Positions 45,315 to 54,701 of a DNA stretch of 64,000 nucleotides are shown in pieces. The stretch is from positions 124,001 to 188,000 of the forward strand of contig NZ_JACHDP010000001.1 of NCBI RefSeq assembly GCF_014201145.1. The letters are read 5' to 3'. The notes under the pieces were generated by a model. The model was not told the DNA's origin and ran no database searches. It was given only the letters and a program-made list of their open reading frames with translations. Position 1 is the first letter of the stretch; every line of letters begins with the position of its first letter. A program made the translations under genes and the position numbers. The stretch is from Micromonospora parathelypteridis (GTDB lineage: Bacteria > Actinomycetota > Actinomycetes > Mycobacteriales > Micromonosporaceae).

Positions 45315-46340
45315 TCAGGTCGTCACCCGCGCGCCGGTCAGATCGAGCGACGACCAGTCGTCGGCAGTGGCGGCGAGCAGCCTCTCGAACCAGGCCCACG
45401 GCGGCACCGGGGCGTTGTCGCCGCTGCTGGTCAACGCCTGCGCCGCGACCAGGTGACCGAGGCGCAACCGTCGAACGGGGTCGAGGCCGCGCAACAGACC
45501 GGCCAGGTAACCGGCCGCGAACGCGTCTCCGGCGCCGACCGGCTCCACCACGGTCACCCGGGGCGCCGGGACGAAGACCGGCTCGGCGTCTCGGCACAGC
45601 ACGGTGGCGCCCACCGCGCCGTCCTTGACCACCACCGTCTCCGGTCCGGGCAACAGCCGGCGTACGGCCATCGGGTCGGCGCTGCCCCACAGCGTCTCGG
45701 CCTCGTCCTGGCCGACGAAGACCAGGTCGCAGCGGTCGGCGAGGTCACGCAGCACCGGCGCGGCCTGCTCGGCGGGCCACAGCCGGGCCCGGTGGTTGAC
45801 GTCGAAGCTGACAAGCGCCCCCACCAGCGGCCGATCGGTCACCGCGTGCTCGACCAGCGCCCGGCAGGAGGCGGAGAGCGCCGGGGTGATCCCGGACAGG
45901 TGCAGCACACGGGCACCGGCCAGCCCCGGGGCGGCCAGCGTGTCAACGTCCATTCGGGAGGCCGCCGACCCCGCCCGGTAGTAGTGCACGGCGGTCCCCT
46001 CCGGGCCCGGGTCCTTGACGTACATGCCGGTGGGGGCGGCCGGGTCCACGCTGACCTGGTCGACGCGGACGCCCGCGGCGGCGACATGCCGGACGACGGC
46101 CCGGCCGAAGGGGTCGTCGCCGACCCGGCTCACCCAGGCCGCCCGGTGCCCCAGCCGGGCCAGGTAGCCGGCCACGTTGGACTCCGCGCCGCCGACCGAG
46201 ACAGCTACCCGTTCGGCGTGCTCCAGCGGTTCACCCGGTGCGGGGCAGAGCACCACCATCGTCTCCCCCACCGCAGCCACCTCGATCGGTGGCGAATCCG
46301 CCGGGACGGTCGGCCGGTCAGGTCGAGGGTCGGTCGGCAT
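45315..46340 (-). CDS. kdgK: PfkB-family sugar kinase, probable 2-keto-3-deoxygluconate kinase
   Basis: 341 aa ribokinase fold. GETMVVLCP and SVGGAESNVAGYLARLG (substrate site) and the PfkB signature 2 PVGAGDAFAAGYLAGLL, whose Asp is the catalytic base, are present. Together with the Eda-type aldolase downstream, KDG kinase is the best call; a fructokinase-like activity remains possible. A GCAACCCGTTGC palindrome lies ~70 bp upstream. Confidence 0.85.
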   Translation of the reverse strand: MPTDPRPDRPTVPADSPPIEVAAVGETMVVLCPAPGEPLEHAERVAVSVGGAESNVAGYLARLGHRAAWVSRVGDDPFGRAVVRHVAAAGVRVDQVSVDPAAPTGMYVKDPGPEGTAVHYYRAGSAASRMDVDTLAAPGLAGARVLHLSGITPALSASCRALVEHAVTDRPLVGALVSFDVNHRARLWPAEQAAPVLRDLADRCDLVFVGQDEAETLWGSADPMAVRRLLPGPETVVVKDGAVGATVLCRDAEPVFVPAPRVTVVEPVGAGDAFAAGYLAGLLRGLDPVRRLRLGHLVAAQALTSSGDNAPVPPWAWFERLLAATADDWSSLDLTGARVTT

Positions 46341-46406
46341 CGGGGCACACGTCCTCGCGGCGGGGGTCCTGGGCGCCGCCGAGCCTAGGTGCCCCGCGCG
46401 AGACGA

Positions 46407-46418
46407 GCAACCCGTTGC
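46407..46418. promoter_or_regulatory. 12-bp palindrome upstream of the KDG kinase gene
   Basis: GCAACCCGTTGC, 67-78 bp before the kinase start. Palindromes of this GCAAC/GTTGC kind are used by several regulator families; none is encoded next to it. Evidence is only the symmetry and position. Confidence 0.3.
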
Positions 46419-46437
46419 GCGGTGGGCCCCCCGAGGC

Positions 46438-47298
46438 TCAGGGCAACGTCAGACCGTACGCGGCCAGCACCTCCCCGATCGGCTGGTAGTAGGTGGTGCC
46501 GCCGGCGGTGCAGTTGCCGGTGCCGCCGGAGAGGATGCCGAGGATGGTGCCGGTGGAGGCCACGTAGAGCGGTCCGCCGCTGTCCCCCGGCTCGGCGCAG
46601 ATGTTGGTGCGGATCAGGCCGTAGATCACGCCGGTGGAGTAGTTGACGGTCTGGTTGAGACCGGTGACGGTGCCGCAGCGCACCCCGGTGGTGCTACCGC
46701 TGCGGCACACCGCCTGACCGATGTACGCGTTGCCGGCGCCGTAGATGGTCAGCAGGCCGGGGTAGGTGTAGACCGCGCTGGGGTGGGCGATCCGACCGGT
46801 GTAGCGGATCAGCCCGTAGTCGTTGGTGGGGAAGCTGGTGGCGGTGCGGGTGCCGAGCACGGTGGTCTGGGCGCTGTCGGTGTACCAGGTGCTGGCGGTC
46901 GTGGTGCAGTGCCCGGCGGTGATCACGTAGTAGGTGCTGCCGCTGCGCACGTTCGCACCGAGCGAGCAGCGACCGCCGCCGCCGTAGATGCCCTGCCCAC
47001 CGGCGATCAGGGTGCGCAGTGTTCCGGGCTCTCGGCGCAGCAGCGCGCCGGCCCGGTCGGCCACCGCCCGCAGTGCGGTCAGTTCGCTGGGGGCCACCGT
47101 GTCGTCGACGGTGAGGGTCATCCGGTTGGTCGCCGGGTCGATACCCCAGGCGGTGCCCGCGGTGCGTACGCCGGCCAGCACGGCCGCCGGGTCGGCGGCG
47201 GGCGCGGCGGCCCGGTCGGGGACGGCGGCCTGCGCCGCGCCGGGCGCGACGAGCAGTAGGACGCCAAGGACGAGGGCGACGAGCGGGGAGCGACGCAT
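46438..47298 (-). CDS. Secreted S1 family serine protease, streptogrisin-like
   Basis: 286 aa. Signal peptide (residues 1-~25, ends AAQAAV), a short propeptide to ~105, then a chymotrypsin-fold mature domain. Triad: His130 (TAGHCTT), Asp160 (TNDYGLI), Ser240 (EPGDSGGPL). Cysteines near residues 113, 131, 190, 200, 234 and 260 can form disulfides as in streptogrisins. ATG at 47298 with GGAGG upstream. The transcript is separate from the kinase gene, whose start is 97 bp beyond its stop. Confidence 0.92.
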   Translation of the reverse strand: MRRSPLVALVLGVLLLVAPGAAQAAVPDRAAAPAADPAAVLAGVRTAGTAWGIDPATNRMTLTVDDTVAPSELTALRAVADRAGALLRREPGTLRTLIAGGQGIYGGGGRCSLGANVRSGSTYYVITAGHCTTTASTWYTDSAQTTVLGTRTATSFPTNDYGLIRYTGRIAHPSAVYTYPGLLTIYGAGNAYIGQAVCRSGSTTGVRCGTVTGLNQTVNYSTGVIYGLIRTNICAEPGDSGGPLYVASTGTILGILSGGTGNCTAGGTTYYQPIGEVLAAYGLTLP

Positions 47299-47467
47299 CC
47301 GAACCTCCGCAGAGATCGAGATCGATATATGTGCCAGCATCGCCCGGTCTCTGACGCCGTGGCAACCTCGGGCCGCCCTCTTCCCCGGTACGCGGGAATC
47401 GCCGATCCGGGGACGGGCAGCGCTGGCGGCGCCGATAATCCTCGGGAGACACGGCGGGAGGCCGGGC

Positions 47468-48640
47468 ATGACCACCGGACGCACCGCGGCACTGGTACGC
47501 CGGCCGGACGGGTCGACCCGGGCCACGCTGCTGGAGTTGCTCTTCGACGTGGTCTTCGTGGCCGCGCTCGCCCAGACCTCGAAACTGCTCGCCGACCAGG
47601 AGTCCTGGGCCCACAGCGCGACGGTGTTGCTGATGCTGACGGCGATCTGGTGGACGTGGTCGGTCACCTCGACCACTACCGAGTTCTACGACCCGCAGCA
47701 GCGCCCGATCCAGGCCATCCTGATGGTCGCCATGATCGGGTCGGTCGGGATGGCGGCCTCGCTACCGATGCTCACCAGCGGACAGGCCCGGACCTTCGCG
47801 CTCGCCTATGTCGGCACGCACGTGGTACGCGGCGTCGTCCTGCTCAGCACCCTGTACCAGCAGCGGCAGCGGTTGGCCCTGGCGCGAGCCGCCCGGTTCC
47901 TGTTCTGGTTCCTGGTGTCCGGCGTTCTCTGGATCATCGGCGCGCTGGCGGGCCCGGCGCGCTGGTGGATCTGGACCAGCGCGATAGCGATCGACCTGAT
48001 CTCCGCGGCCGCACGCTACCCCACGCCCTGGCTGGGCCGGGTGCCGATCGAACAGTACGAGCGGACCACCGCACACCTGGGCGAGCGCTACCAGCAGTTC
48101 GTCATCCTGGCCCTCGGCGACATCATCCTGGTGCCCACCCTGGAGATCAGCCGGAGCGAGTTCGACATACTCCGGATCGCCGCCCTGCTCTGCGGGTTCG
48201 CCATCATGCTGCTGCTCTGGCAGATCTACGTCTTCCGGGCCGGCGGTCTGCTCGAGGCGAAGGGGGACCGGCCGGCCCGCGTAGCCCCGTACACCCATCT
48301 GGTGATGCTGGTCGGCGTGACCGCCACGGCGGCCGCCTTCGACCTGGTCGTCGAACGGCCGACCGGAACGACGCCGGTGCGGTGGCTGATGCTGATCATC
48401 GGTGGGCCGGCGCTGTTCGTGCTCGGCCGCGCCCTGTTCACCGCGCTGCTCTCCACCTCCGTGCCGTGGCGGCGAACGGCGTGGCAGCTGCTGCCCCTGG
48501 CGGTGCTGCCGTGGGCCGGCGGCTGGCCACCGGTGCTGGTCAGCGCCATCGTGGCGCTCGGGCTGGCCGGTCACGCGCTGGTCCCCGGCGGCCGCCGGGA
48601 GACGTTGCCGGGGCTGACCCTGCGGCGTCCCGGCGACTGA
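47468..48640 (+). CDS. LtrA family membrane protein
   Basis: 390 aa with about ten hydrophobic helices. LELLFDVVFVAALAQTSKLLA, the motif LGERYQQFVILALGDIILV and ATLLELLFD are typical of the 'low temperature requirement A' family, named from Listeria; its transport role is not defined. ATG at 47468 after GGGAGG. Divergent from the S1 protease across 169 bp with no clear operator. It ends 9 bp before the convergent nucleosidase gene. Confidence 0.88.
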   Translation: MTTGRTAALVRRPDGSTRATLLELLFDVVFVAALAQTSKLLADQESWAHSATVLLMLTAIWWTWSVTSTTTEFYDPQQRPIQAILMVAMIGSVGMAASLPMLTSGQARTFALAYVGTHVVRGVVLLSTLYQQRQRLALARAARFLFWFLVSGVLWIIGALAGPARWWIWTSAIAIDLISAAARYPTPWLGRVPIEQYERTTAHLGERYQQFVILALGDIILVPTLEISRSEFDILRIAALLCGFAIMLLLWQIYVFRAGGLLEAKGDRPARVAPYTHLVMLVGVTATAAAFDLVVERPTGTTPVRWLMLIIGGPALFVLGRALFTALLSTSVPWRRTAWQLLPLAVLPWAGGWPPVLVSAIVALGLAGHALVPGGRRETLPGLTLRRPGD

Positions 48641-48649
48641 CCGCGACGG

Positions 48650-49222
48650 TCAGCCGAAGTGTCGACCGGCCCACTCGGCGAGGTCGCGGGCACAGGCGTC
48701 CACCGACTCCCGCCAGGTCCGGGCCGCACCCTCCCCCGCCTCGTCGCTGACCTGCTTGACCAGCCGGCACGGCACACCGGCCTGCGCGGCGGCCCACGCC
48801 ACCGCGTACCCCTCCATGTCGACCAGGTCGGCACGCTGCGCCAACCGGTCCCGCGCCGCGTCGTCGGCCACGAACGTGTCGCCGGTGGCCAGCACCGCGC
48901 CCTGGGTGGCCAGCGACAGCGGCGCTCCGTAGGTCTCGCCGGTGAGGCTACGCAGCAGGTCGGTGTCCAGGTCATGCTGGAGCACGGTGGCGATCTCGTG
49001 GATGCCGGCCCACCCGGGGCGCAACGCGCCGGCCGTACCCAGGTTGAGCAGCAGGGCGGGGCGCGGCCCGGCGGCCAGCACCGCGGCCACCGCGCTGGCG
49101 GCGTTCACCTTGCCCATGCCGGTGAGCAGCACCGGCAGCTCGGGAGGCAGATAGCTGGCCTCCTCGCCCACGGCGAGCACCACCAGCGGACGATCGGCCC
49201 GGACCGTACCCCGAAGATTCAC
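48650..49222 (-). CDS. Nucleoside phosphorylase-fold protein (MTA/SAH-nucleosidase-like)
   Basis: 190 aa, shorter than the usual ~230. VLLTGMGKVNAASAVAAVL and LNLGTAGALRPG build the phosphate/ribose site, and LVDMEGYAVAWAAAQAGVPCRLVKQVSDEA contains the Met-Glu pair that contacts ribose and the Asp that protonates the base. Likely cleaves a purine nucleoside such as methylthioadenosine, S-adenosylhomocysteine or a futalosine-type compound. GTG at 49222 is the only fitting start; no strong SD. Confidence 0.82.
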   Translation of the reverse strand: MNLRGTVRADRPLVVLAVGEEASYLPPELPVLLTGMGKVNAASAVAAVLAAGPRPALLLNLGTAGALRPGWAGIHEIATVLQHDLDTDLLRSLTGETYGAPLSLATQGAVLATGDTFVADDAARDRLAQRADLVDMEGYAVAWAAAQAGVPCRLVKQVSDEAGEGAARTWRESVDACARDLAEWAGRHFG

Positions 49223-49278
49223 CGGAGCATCGTACGAGCCGGCCCGGCGGCGACGTCCGGCCGGTTCGGCGGCGACCG

Positions 49279-49833
49279 TCAGCCTCCGGCGGTGACCGTG
49301 GTGGCGGTGACCGTGCCGTCGGCCGCCGGGCCGCCCTGCACGGTGACGCTCTGCCCGGCCTTGAGCGCGGTCAGTTTGCTGGCCTCGGCGACGCGGACCG
49401 CGGTGTCGTCGGTGGTTCGGACGGTGACCACGGTGCCGTCGGCGGTCTCCAGGTAGAGCGTTCCGCCGTCGACCAGCTTCACTTTTCCGCTGGTGGCGGC
49501 CGGTGCGGTCGTCCCACCGGGGGCGCCCGCGCCGTTCTGGCCACGCCCGGCGGCGCCGGGGAAGGCGGTGGGGAAACCGCCCGGGAAACCGGCTCTGCCC
49601 GACCCGGCGGTGCTCGACGGCTCGCCCCAGCGCTGCTGCACGTGCACCCCGCCCAGGAAACCGGCCAGCACCAGCACCAGGACGCCGAGCACCGGAGTGG
49701 CGCGGTTCCACCAGCGCCGCGGCGCCGCCGCGGCGAGCGCGCCAGTCAGGCCGCGATCCGGGGCCCCCGCCGATGAGGGCTCCTGCGGGTGGTCGTCGAC
49801 CCGGTCGAAGATGACGGTGTCGCTGCTGTCCAT
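49279..49833 (-). CDS. Single-pass membrane protein with an outer DUF5666-like domain
   Basis: 184 aa. Cytoplasmic N-terminal ~45 residues, one membrane helix (~48-68, PVLGVLVLVLAGFLGGVHV), a Gly/Pro-rich spacer, and a small outer beta domain (~115-184: KVKLVDGGTLYLETADGTVVTVR ... VTVQGGPAADGTVTATTV) like DUF5666. ATG at 49833 has GAGGAC upstream. It directly follows the MacB-like permease (6 codons), so it probably works with that efflux unit. Confidence 0.75.
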   Translation of the reverse strand: MDSSDTVIFDRVDDHPQEPSSAGAPDRGLTGALAAAAPRRWWNRATPVLGVLVLVLAGFLGGVHVQQRWGEPSSTAGSGRAGFPGGFPTAFPGAAGRGQNGAGAPGGTTAPAATSGKVKLVDGGTLYLETADGTVVTVRTTDDTAVRVAEASKLTALKAGQSVTVQGGPAADGTVTATTVTAGG

Positions 49834-49854
49834 GTCGTGTCCTCGCATGTCGGC

Positions 49855-51048
49855 CTACTCGTAGCGCAGGGCGTCGATGGGGCGCAGCCGGGCCGCCCGG
49901 GCCGCGGGCAGGCCACCGAAGAACAGGCCGATCGCCACCGAGACGCCGAGGGCCAGCCCCACCGAGCTGGGCACGATCACCGGGTGGACGCCGACGATGG
50001 TGAACTGGGCGCCGATCAGCGCCGCCGCCACCCCGAGCGCCCCACCGAGGAGGCTCAGCATGGTCGCCTCCACCAGGAACTGGGTCAGCACGGTACGTCG
50101 GCTGGCACCGAGCGCCTTGCGGATGCCGATCTCGCGGGTCCGCTCGGTCACCGTGACCAGCATGATGTTGGTGATGCCGATGCCGCCGACCAGCAGGCTG
50201 ATCGCGGCCACCGCCCCCAGCAGCACCGTGAACGTGTCGGCCGTCTCGGACTGGGTCTGCAGGAGCTGCGCGGCGTTTTGGATCCGGTACGGGACGCTGC
50301 CCGAGGTGGACGTCGGCAGGCGCTGGGCGAGCACCGTGGAGACCTGCCCCTGCGCCGCCGACACCCGGCCCGCATCGGTCGCCTCCACCAGGATCGAGTT
50401 GAGCGGCCCGTACCCGGTGAGCACCTCGCGTACCGCCCGCAGGGGGGCGATCACGGTGTCGTTGGCGTCCTGGAAGCCGGTGGAGGACTTCGCCGCCAGC
50501 ACCCCGACCACGGTGAACAGCGCGCCGCCCACGGTGACCTGCCGGCCCACCGGATCCCTGCCCGCGAACAGTTCGTCGGCCACGGTGCGGCCGAGTACGA
50601 CCACCCGCCGGCCCTGCGCCTCGTCGTCGGCGCTGAAGGCGGCGCCGCTGTCCACCGGCGAATTGGCGGCGGCAAACCAGCTCGGCCGGGTGCCGACGAA
50701 CTGCGGCACCTCGTGATCGGCCCCCTCGAAGGTGAGGGTGGTACTGGTGGTTACCAGCGGGGAGACCGACCGTACGTCGGGCGCGAGCACCGGGTCGGCG
50801 AGCGCGTCGGCGACCTCGAGGGTCAGCCCGCCACCGCTTCCGCCCCGGTTGGCGCCGGTCACCGTCAGCGTGTTGGTGCCCAGGGCCTCGATCCGATTCG
50901 TGATCACCTGAGCGGAGCCGTTGCCGACCGCGACCAGCAGGATCACCGCGGCGACCCCGATCAGGATGCCCAGCATGGTCAGCGCGGAGCGCAGCTTGTT
51001 GGCGGCCACCCCGCGCAGCGCGAACCGGACGATCTCGGCGAGGTTCAT
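49855..51048 (-). CDS. ABC transporter permease, MacB/FtsX type
   Basis: 397 aa. One N-terminal helix (ALTMLGILIGVAAVILLVAVG), a MacB_PCD outer domain (~45-255), and three C-terminal helices (the FtsX domain with EIGIRKALGASRRTVLTQFLVEA). Forms a tripartite-like complex with the ATPase and the HlyD-like adaptor of the same operon. Start overlaps the ATPase stop by ATGA. The cargo is unknown: peptides, lipids or antibiotics are typical. Confidence 0.92.
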   Translation of the reverse strand: MNLAEIVRFALRGVAANKLRSALTMLGILIGVAAVILLVAVGNGSAQVITNRIEALGTNTLTVTGANRGGSGGGLTLEVADALADPVLAPDVRSVSPLVTTSTTLTFEGADHEVPQFVGTRPSWFAAANSPVDSGAAFSADDEAQGRRVVVLGRTVADELFAGRDPVGRQVTVGGALFTVVGVLAAKSSTGFQDANDTVIAPLRAVREVLTGYGPLNSILVEATDAGRVSAAQGQVSTVLAQRLPTSTSGSVPYRIQNAAQLLQTQSETADTFTVLLGAVAAISLLVGGIGITNIMLVTVTERTREIGIRKALGASRRTVLTQFLVEATMLSLLGGALGVAAALIGAQFTIVGVHPVIVPSSVGLALGVSVAIGLFFGGLPAARAARLRPIDALRYE

Positions 51049-51776
51049 CGCCCCACCGCCGCGGAGTGCCGTCCGCCCTGCCGGACGTCCGAGCGGACCT
51101 GCCCGTCGAGCAGCCGGATCAGCCGCCCGGCCCGGGCGCCCACCTCCGGCTCGTGGGTGATCAGCACGATGGTCCGGCCCGCTGCGTTGAGCTGGTCGAA
51201 GACCGCCAGGATGTCCTCGGTGGAGCGGCTGTCCAGGTTGCCGGTCGGCTCGTCGGCGAGCACCAACGCCGGCTCGGTGACCAACGCCCTGGCCACCGCG
51301 ACCCGCTGCTGCTGGCCGCCGGAGAGCTGGTTGGGCTGGTGGCCGGCCCGGTCGGCCAGCCCCACGGCGTCCAGCGCGGCGAGCGCCCGCCGCCGCCGCT
51401 GGCCGGCCCGCACCCCGGCGTACGCCAGCGGCAGCTCGACGTTGGCCAACGCGGTGGTCCGCGGGATCAGGTTGAACGCCTGGAAGACGAAACCGATGAG
51501 CCGGTTACGGACCAGGGCGAGTTGGCGGTCGGCGAGCCGGCCGACGTCCACCCCGTCCAGCAGGTACTGCCCGTCCGAGGGCACGTCGAGGCAGCCGAGG
51601 ATGTTCATCAGGGTGGACTTGCCGGAGCCGGAGGAGCCCATGATCGCCACATAGTCACCGGCCGCGACGGTCAGCGAGATCCCCCGCAGGGCATGCACCG
51701 CCGCCGGGCCCTCGCCGTACACCTTGGTCAGCGCACGAACGTCCAGGACCGGTGGTCGTGCGTTTCCCGGCGTCAT
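51045..51776 (-). CDS. ABC transporter ATPase, MacB/LolD type
   Basis: 243 aa. Walker A GSSGSGKST, signature LSGGQQQRVA, Walker B LVLADEPTGNLDSRST and H-loop LITHE are complete, and the LDSRST extension is the mark of the MacB/LolD group. Its ATG shares a base with the adaptor's stop (TGATG). Confidence 0.94.
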   Translation of the reverse strand: MTPGNARPPVLDVRALTKVYGEGPAAVHALRGISLTVAAGDYVAIMGSSGSGKSTLMNILGCLDVPSDGQYLLDGVDVGRLADRQLALVRNRLIGFVFQAFNLIPRTTALANVELPLAYAGVRAGQRRRRALAALDAVGLADRAGHQPNQLSGGQQQRVAVARALVTEPALVLADEPTGNLDSRSTEDILAVFDQLNAAGRTIVLITHEPEVGARAGRLIRLLDGQVRSDVRQGGRHSAAVGR

Positions 51777-53002
51777 CAGCGGGTCCCGTTCCCGCCTCGG
51801 GCACCGCCGCCGGTGAGGCCGCCGCCGCCCGGGAAACCACCGCCGCCCGGCAGGCCGCCCCGGGCGGGCAGACCGCCACCGGTGCTGCCCGTGCTGGCGC
51901 CCTGCGGCAGGACCACCCGGTCTCCCTCGGTCAGCCCGGCGGTGACCTCGTACGCCTGGTCGCCGGCAAGACCCACGGTGACCCGCCGGCTCTCCTGCCC
52001 GGTCTCGGTGAGCACCGTGACGGTGTGCCGATCGCCGGTGCCGGAGACCGCGGCCGAGTTGACCAGCAGGACGTCCTTGGCGGTCCCGGTGATCACGCTG
52101 ACCCGCACGGTCTGCCCCGGTTTGGCGCCGGCCGGCAGCGTGGTCACGCTGACCGTGACCCCGTAGGTGACCACGTTGTTGGTGGTGGTGGCCTGCGGAT
52201 CGACCGCGACCACCGCGCCGGCGGCCTGGGCGCTCTGCAACGCGTTCCACGTGATGGTGGCCGCCTGCCCGTCCTTGAGCTTGGTCGCGTCCGCCTCGGC
52301 GAAGCCGGCCGTGACCTGGAGCTTCGTCAGGTCGGCCAGCTCGACGAACCCGCCGCTGGAGGTGGAACCCGAGCTGCTGGAGGTGGAGCCGCCCTGCTGC
52401 CCGCCGGAGGAGCCTCCGTTCGCACCGGCGGCCGAGCCGTTACCCGCGGACCCGCCGGCCGAGCTGCCGACGGTGCCGTTGACCGCGACCACCGTGCCGG
52501 CCATCGGCGCGGTCAGGCGGGTACCGCTCACCCCGGCCTGCGCCTCGTCCACCGCCAGCTCGGCCTGGGCGACCGAGTTCTCCGCCGACGAAGTGTCCGA
52601 ACCGCCCTCCTCGGCGCGGTCCAGGGCATCCCGCGCGGCGGTCAGGTTCGCCTTCGCCACGTCGAGGTCGCGTTGCGCGGCAGCCGGATCGACGGTGGCC
52701 AGCAGTTGGCCCTTCTTCACCACGTCGCCGACCCGCACCGAGATCGCGGTGACGGTCCCGGCGGTGGCGAAGCTGGCGCTGGCCGTCGACGCGCTGCGCA
52801 CCGAGCCGTCGGCGGTGACGGTGGCGGTCACCGTGCCCCGGGAGACACTGACGGTCCGGGTGCCGGTGGGCCGGCCGGCCTGCGCCGAGTCGCCGCGCAC
52901 GGACAGCCAGGCCCAGCAGCCGCCGCCGGCCAGCAGCAGGACCAGGACGGCGTTGACCGCGACGGGAGGCCGACGCAGGACGGCCGGCAGGCGCACTCGC
53001 AT
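51776..53002 (-). CDS. HlyD/MacA-like efflux adaptor
   Basis: 408 aa. One N-terminal helix (~14-33), a biotinyl-lipoyl half (VTADGSVRSASTASASFATAGTV ... GDVVKKGQLLATVDP), a short coiled coil (AKANLTAARDALDRAEEG), a second lipoyl half (LTAPMAGTVVAVNGTVGS), a beta barrel, and a Gly-rich C-terminal tail. A Ser/Gly-rich insert (~190-240) interrupts the second lipoyl half. Links MacB-type permease to outer partners. Start ATG 53002. A TCYGAG repeat pair lies at 53048-53065. Confidence 0.87.
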   Translation of the reverse strand: MRVRLPAVLRRPPVAVNAVLVLLLAGGGCWAWLSVRGDSAQAGRPTGTRTVSVSRGTVTATVTADGSVRSASTASASFATAGTVTAISVRVGDVVKKGQLLATVDPAAAQRDLDVAKANLTAARDALDRAEEGGSDTSSAENSVAQAELAVDEAQAGVSGTRLTAPMAGTVVAVNGTVGSSAGGSAGNGSAAGANGGSSGGQQGGSTSSSSGSTSSGGFVELADLTKLQVTAGFAEADATKLKDGQAATITWNALQSAQAAGAVVAVDPQATTTNNVVTYGVTVSVTTLPAGAKPGQTVRVSVITGTAKDVLLVNSAAVSGTGDRHTVTVLTETGQESRRVTVGLAGDQAYEVTAGLTEGDRVVLPQGASTGSTGGGLPARGGLPGGGGFPGGGGLTGGGARGGNGTR

Positions 53003-53047
53003 GCCGGTCAGCCTCGCCGGCACGCCTGGGAGGATCTTCGACGCAAG

Positions 53048-53065
53048 CTCAGAGCTGGCTCGGAA
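53048..53065 (-). promoter_or_regulatory. Phased TCYGAG repeat upstream of the efflux operon
   Basis: On the minus strand TCCGAG (53064-53059) and TCTGAG (53053-53048) start 11 bp apart, in TTCCGAGCCAGCTCTGAG. It overlaps the end of the kinase gene and lies ~46 bp before the adaptor start. The same 18-bp pattern recurs at 56854 and 56912. Confidence 0.5.
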
Positions 53066-54701
53066 TCGGCGCCGCCGGGTCGTCGTCCGGCGACGTCGAC
53101 CGCGGAGGTACGGCGGGCAGCAGCACCCGGAAGGTCGTCCCCACGCCAGCGGAGGTCTCCAACTCGATCCAGCCGCCGTGCGCGTGCACGATCGACGCGG
53201 CGATGGACAACCCCAGCCCGGAGCCACCCCCGCTGCCCCGGCCCCGGCTCTCCTCGACGCGGTACAGCCGCTCGAAGACCCGGCCGGCATGCTCGGCGGG
53301 AATTCCCGGCCCGTCGTCGTGCACCTCCAGCACGGCGAGCCCGTCGGCGGTCACGGTCGGCACCGGGCCGGACCGGACCACCGACCCGGCCGGCGCGGTG
53401 GGCAGCCAACCGATCCGGACGGTCACCCCCGCCGCCGCAGGGGTGTGCTGCACGGCGTTGCCGACCAGGTTCGCGGCGACCTGCCGCAGCCGGTGCTCGT
53501 CGCCGAGCACGGTCGGCGTCTCGAAGGTCGGGTCGTGCTCAGCTAGGGTGCTCAGCCGGATCGGCCGACCGGGCGTACGGGCGTGCGTGTCCCGGATGGT
53601 GTCGGCGGCGATCTCCAGCAGATCCACCGGACGCAACGTGGGCGTACGCTGCCGGTCCAGTCGGGCCAGCAGCAGCAGATCCTCCACCAGCACGCCCATC
53701 CGGGCCGCCTCACTCTCGATCCGGCCCATCGTCTCGTCCAGCGCGGGGCCGGCCGGGGTACCGCCGCGCCGGTACAGCTCGGCGAAGCCGCGGATCGAGG
53801 TCAGCGGCGTCCGTAGCTCGTGCGAGGCGTCCGCGACGAACTGGCGCAGCCGGCGTTCGGTCGCCGCGCGGGCGCTCATCTCGGTGCCTATCCGGTCCAG
53901 CATCAGGTTCACCGCGGCACCCAGCCGGCCCGGCTCGGTGTGCGGGTCGGTGTCGTCCACCCGGTGCACGAGGTCACCGCCGGTGATGCCGGCGACGACC
54001 CGCTCCATCCGCGTCAGTGGGCGCAACCCGAGACGGACCACCGAGGCGGCCAGCAGCCCGAGGCCGAGCAGCACCCCGCCGGTGACCGCGACGTCGATGA
54101 GCAGCAACCGGTCGGCCGTCTCGGTCGCCTCGGCCAGGGACGCCCCGACCACCACCACCGCGCCGGTCCCCCCGGCCGGCACGGCGTACAGCCGCCAGTC
54201 CGCGCCGCCGTCGCCCCCGGGGACGGTGTACGGGCGACCGGCGCGGGCGCGGGCCGTCACCTCGGTCAGCGGGCCCGGGTCAGGCGCGGCCTCGCTGGGG
54301 GTGCTGCTGTGCTCGGCGTCGCGGGTGCCGTCGGCCCGGTAGTAGAGGAACAGCTGGTCCGGCCCGAGCCGGGCGAGCCGGCCGGGCGGTGCGCCGGGTG
54401 GCCCGTTGCCCGGCCAGGTCCCCGCCGATTCCGCCGGAGCGGTCGACGCGGTGGACGGCGTCGGGGCGGGCGCGGCCAACGGGTGGGTGGTGGCCAGGGC
54501 CGGGCGGGGCCCGCCGGTGAACGGGCGGACCTGCGCGGCGAGCTGCTCGTCCACGCGGTCCAACAGGTAGCTGCGTAGCAGCATCAGGCCGGCCGTGTTC
54601 GCCCCGATCAGCGCCAGCGTGGCGAGCGCCCCGACGACCAGGACCAGCCGGGACCGCAGTGTCCAGTGCGACCACGGACGCATCCGGGGCAGCCGGCTCA
54701 C
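53049..54701 (-). CDS. Two-component sensor histidine kinase
   Basis: 550 aa. First membrane helix ~20-42, an extracytoplasmic sensor domain to ~195 with a Pro/Thr-rich insert, second helix ~198-222, HAMP (LRPLTRMERVVAGITGGDLVHRV), HisKA with phosphoacceptor His294 (DASHELRTPL), and HATPase with N-box LVGNAVQHTP, DDGPGIP and GLGL. The GTG at 54701 overlaps the regulator stop (GTGA); an ATG at 54683 is possible. Signals to the regulator upstream and probably governs the efflux genes around it. Confidence 0.93.
   Translation of the reverse strand: MSRLPRMRPWSHWTLRSRLVLVVGALATLALIGANTAGLMLLRSYLLDRVDEQLAAQVRPFTGGPRPALATTHPLAAPAPTPSTASTAPAESAGTWPGNGPPGAPPGRLARLGPDQLFLYYRADGTRDAEHSSTPSEAAPDPGPLTEVTARARAGRPYTVPGGDGGADWRLYAVPAGGTGAVVVVGASLAEATETADRLLLIDVAVTGGVLLGLGLLAASVVRLGLRPLTRMERVVAGITGGDLVHRVDDTDPHTEPGRLGAAVNLMLDRIGTEMSARAATERRLRQFVADASHELRTPLTSIRGFAELYRRGGTPAGPALDETMGRIESEAARMGVLVEDLLLLARLDRQRTPTLRPVDLLEIAADTIRDTHARTPGRPIRLSTLAEHDPTFETPTVLGDEHRLRQVAANLVGNAVQHTPAAAGVTVRIGWLPTAPAGSVVRSGPVPTVTADGLAVLEVHDDGPGIPAEHAGRVFERLYRVEESRGRGSGGGSGLGLSIAASIVHAHGGWIELETSAGVGTTFRVLLPAVPPRSTSPDDDPAAPIPSQL

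Noticed and set aside
41354..45628. 1424-codon open frame on the plus strand opposite the second subtilase
   Set aside because: Low-complexity Gly/Arg/Val/His text with no fold or signal; the opposite strand has a complete catalytic triad and signal peptide.
48650..49711. 353-residue frame for the nucleosidase
   Set aside because: Everything before GTG 49222 is the antiframe of the DUF5666-like gene and lacks family motifs.
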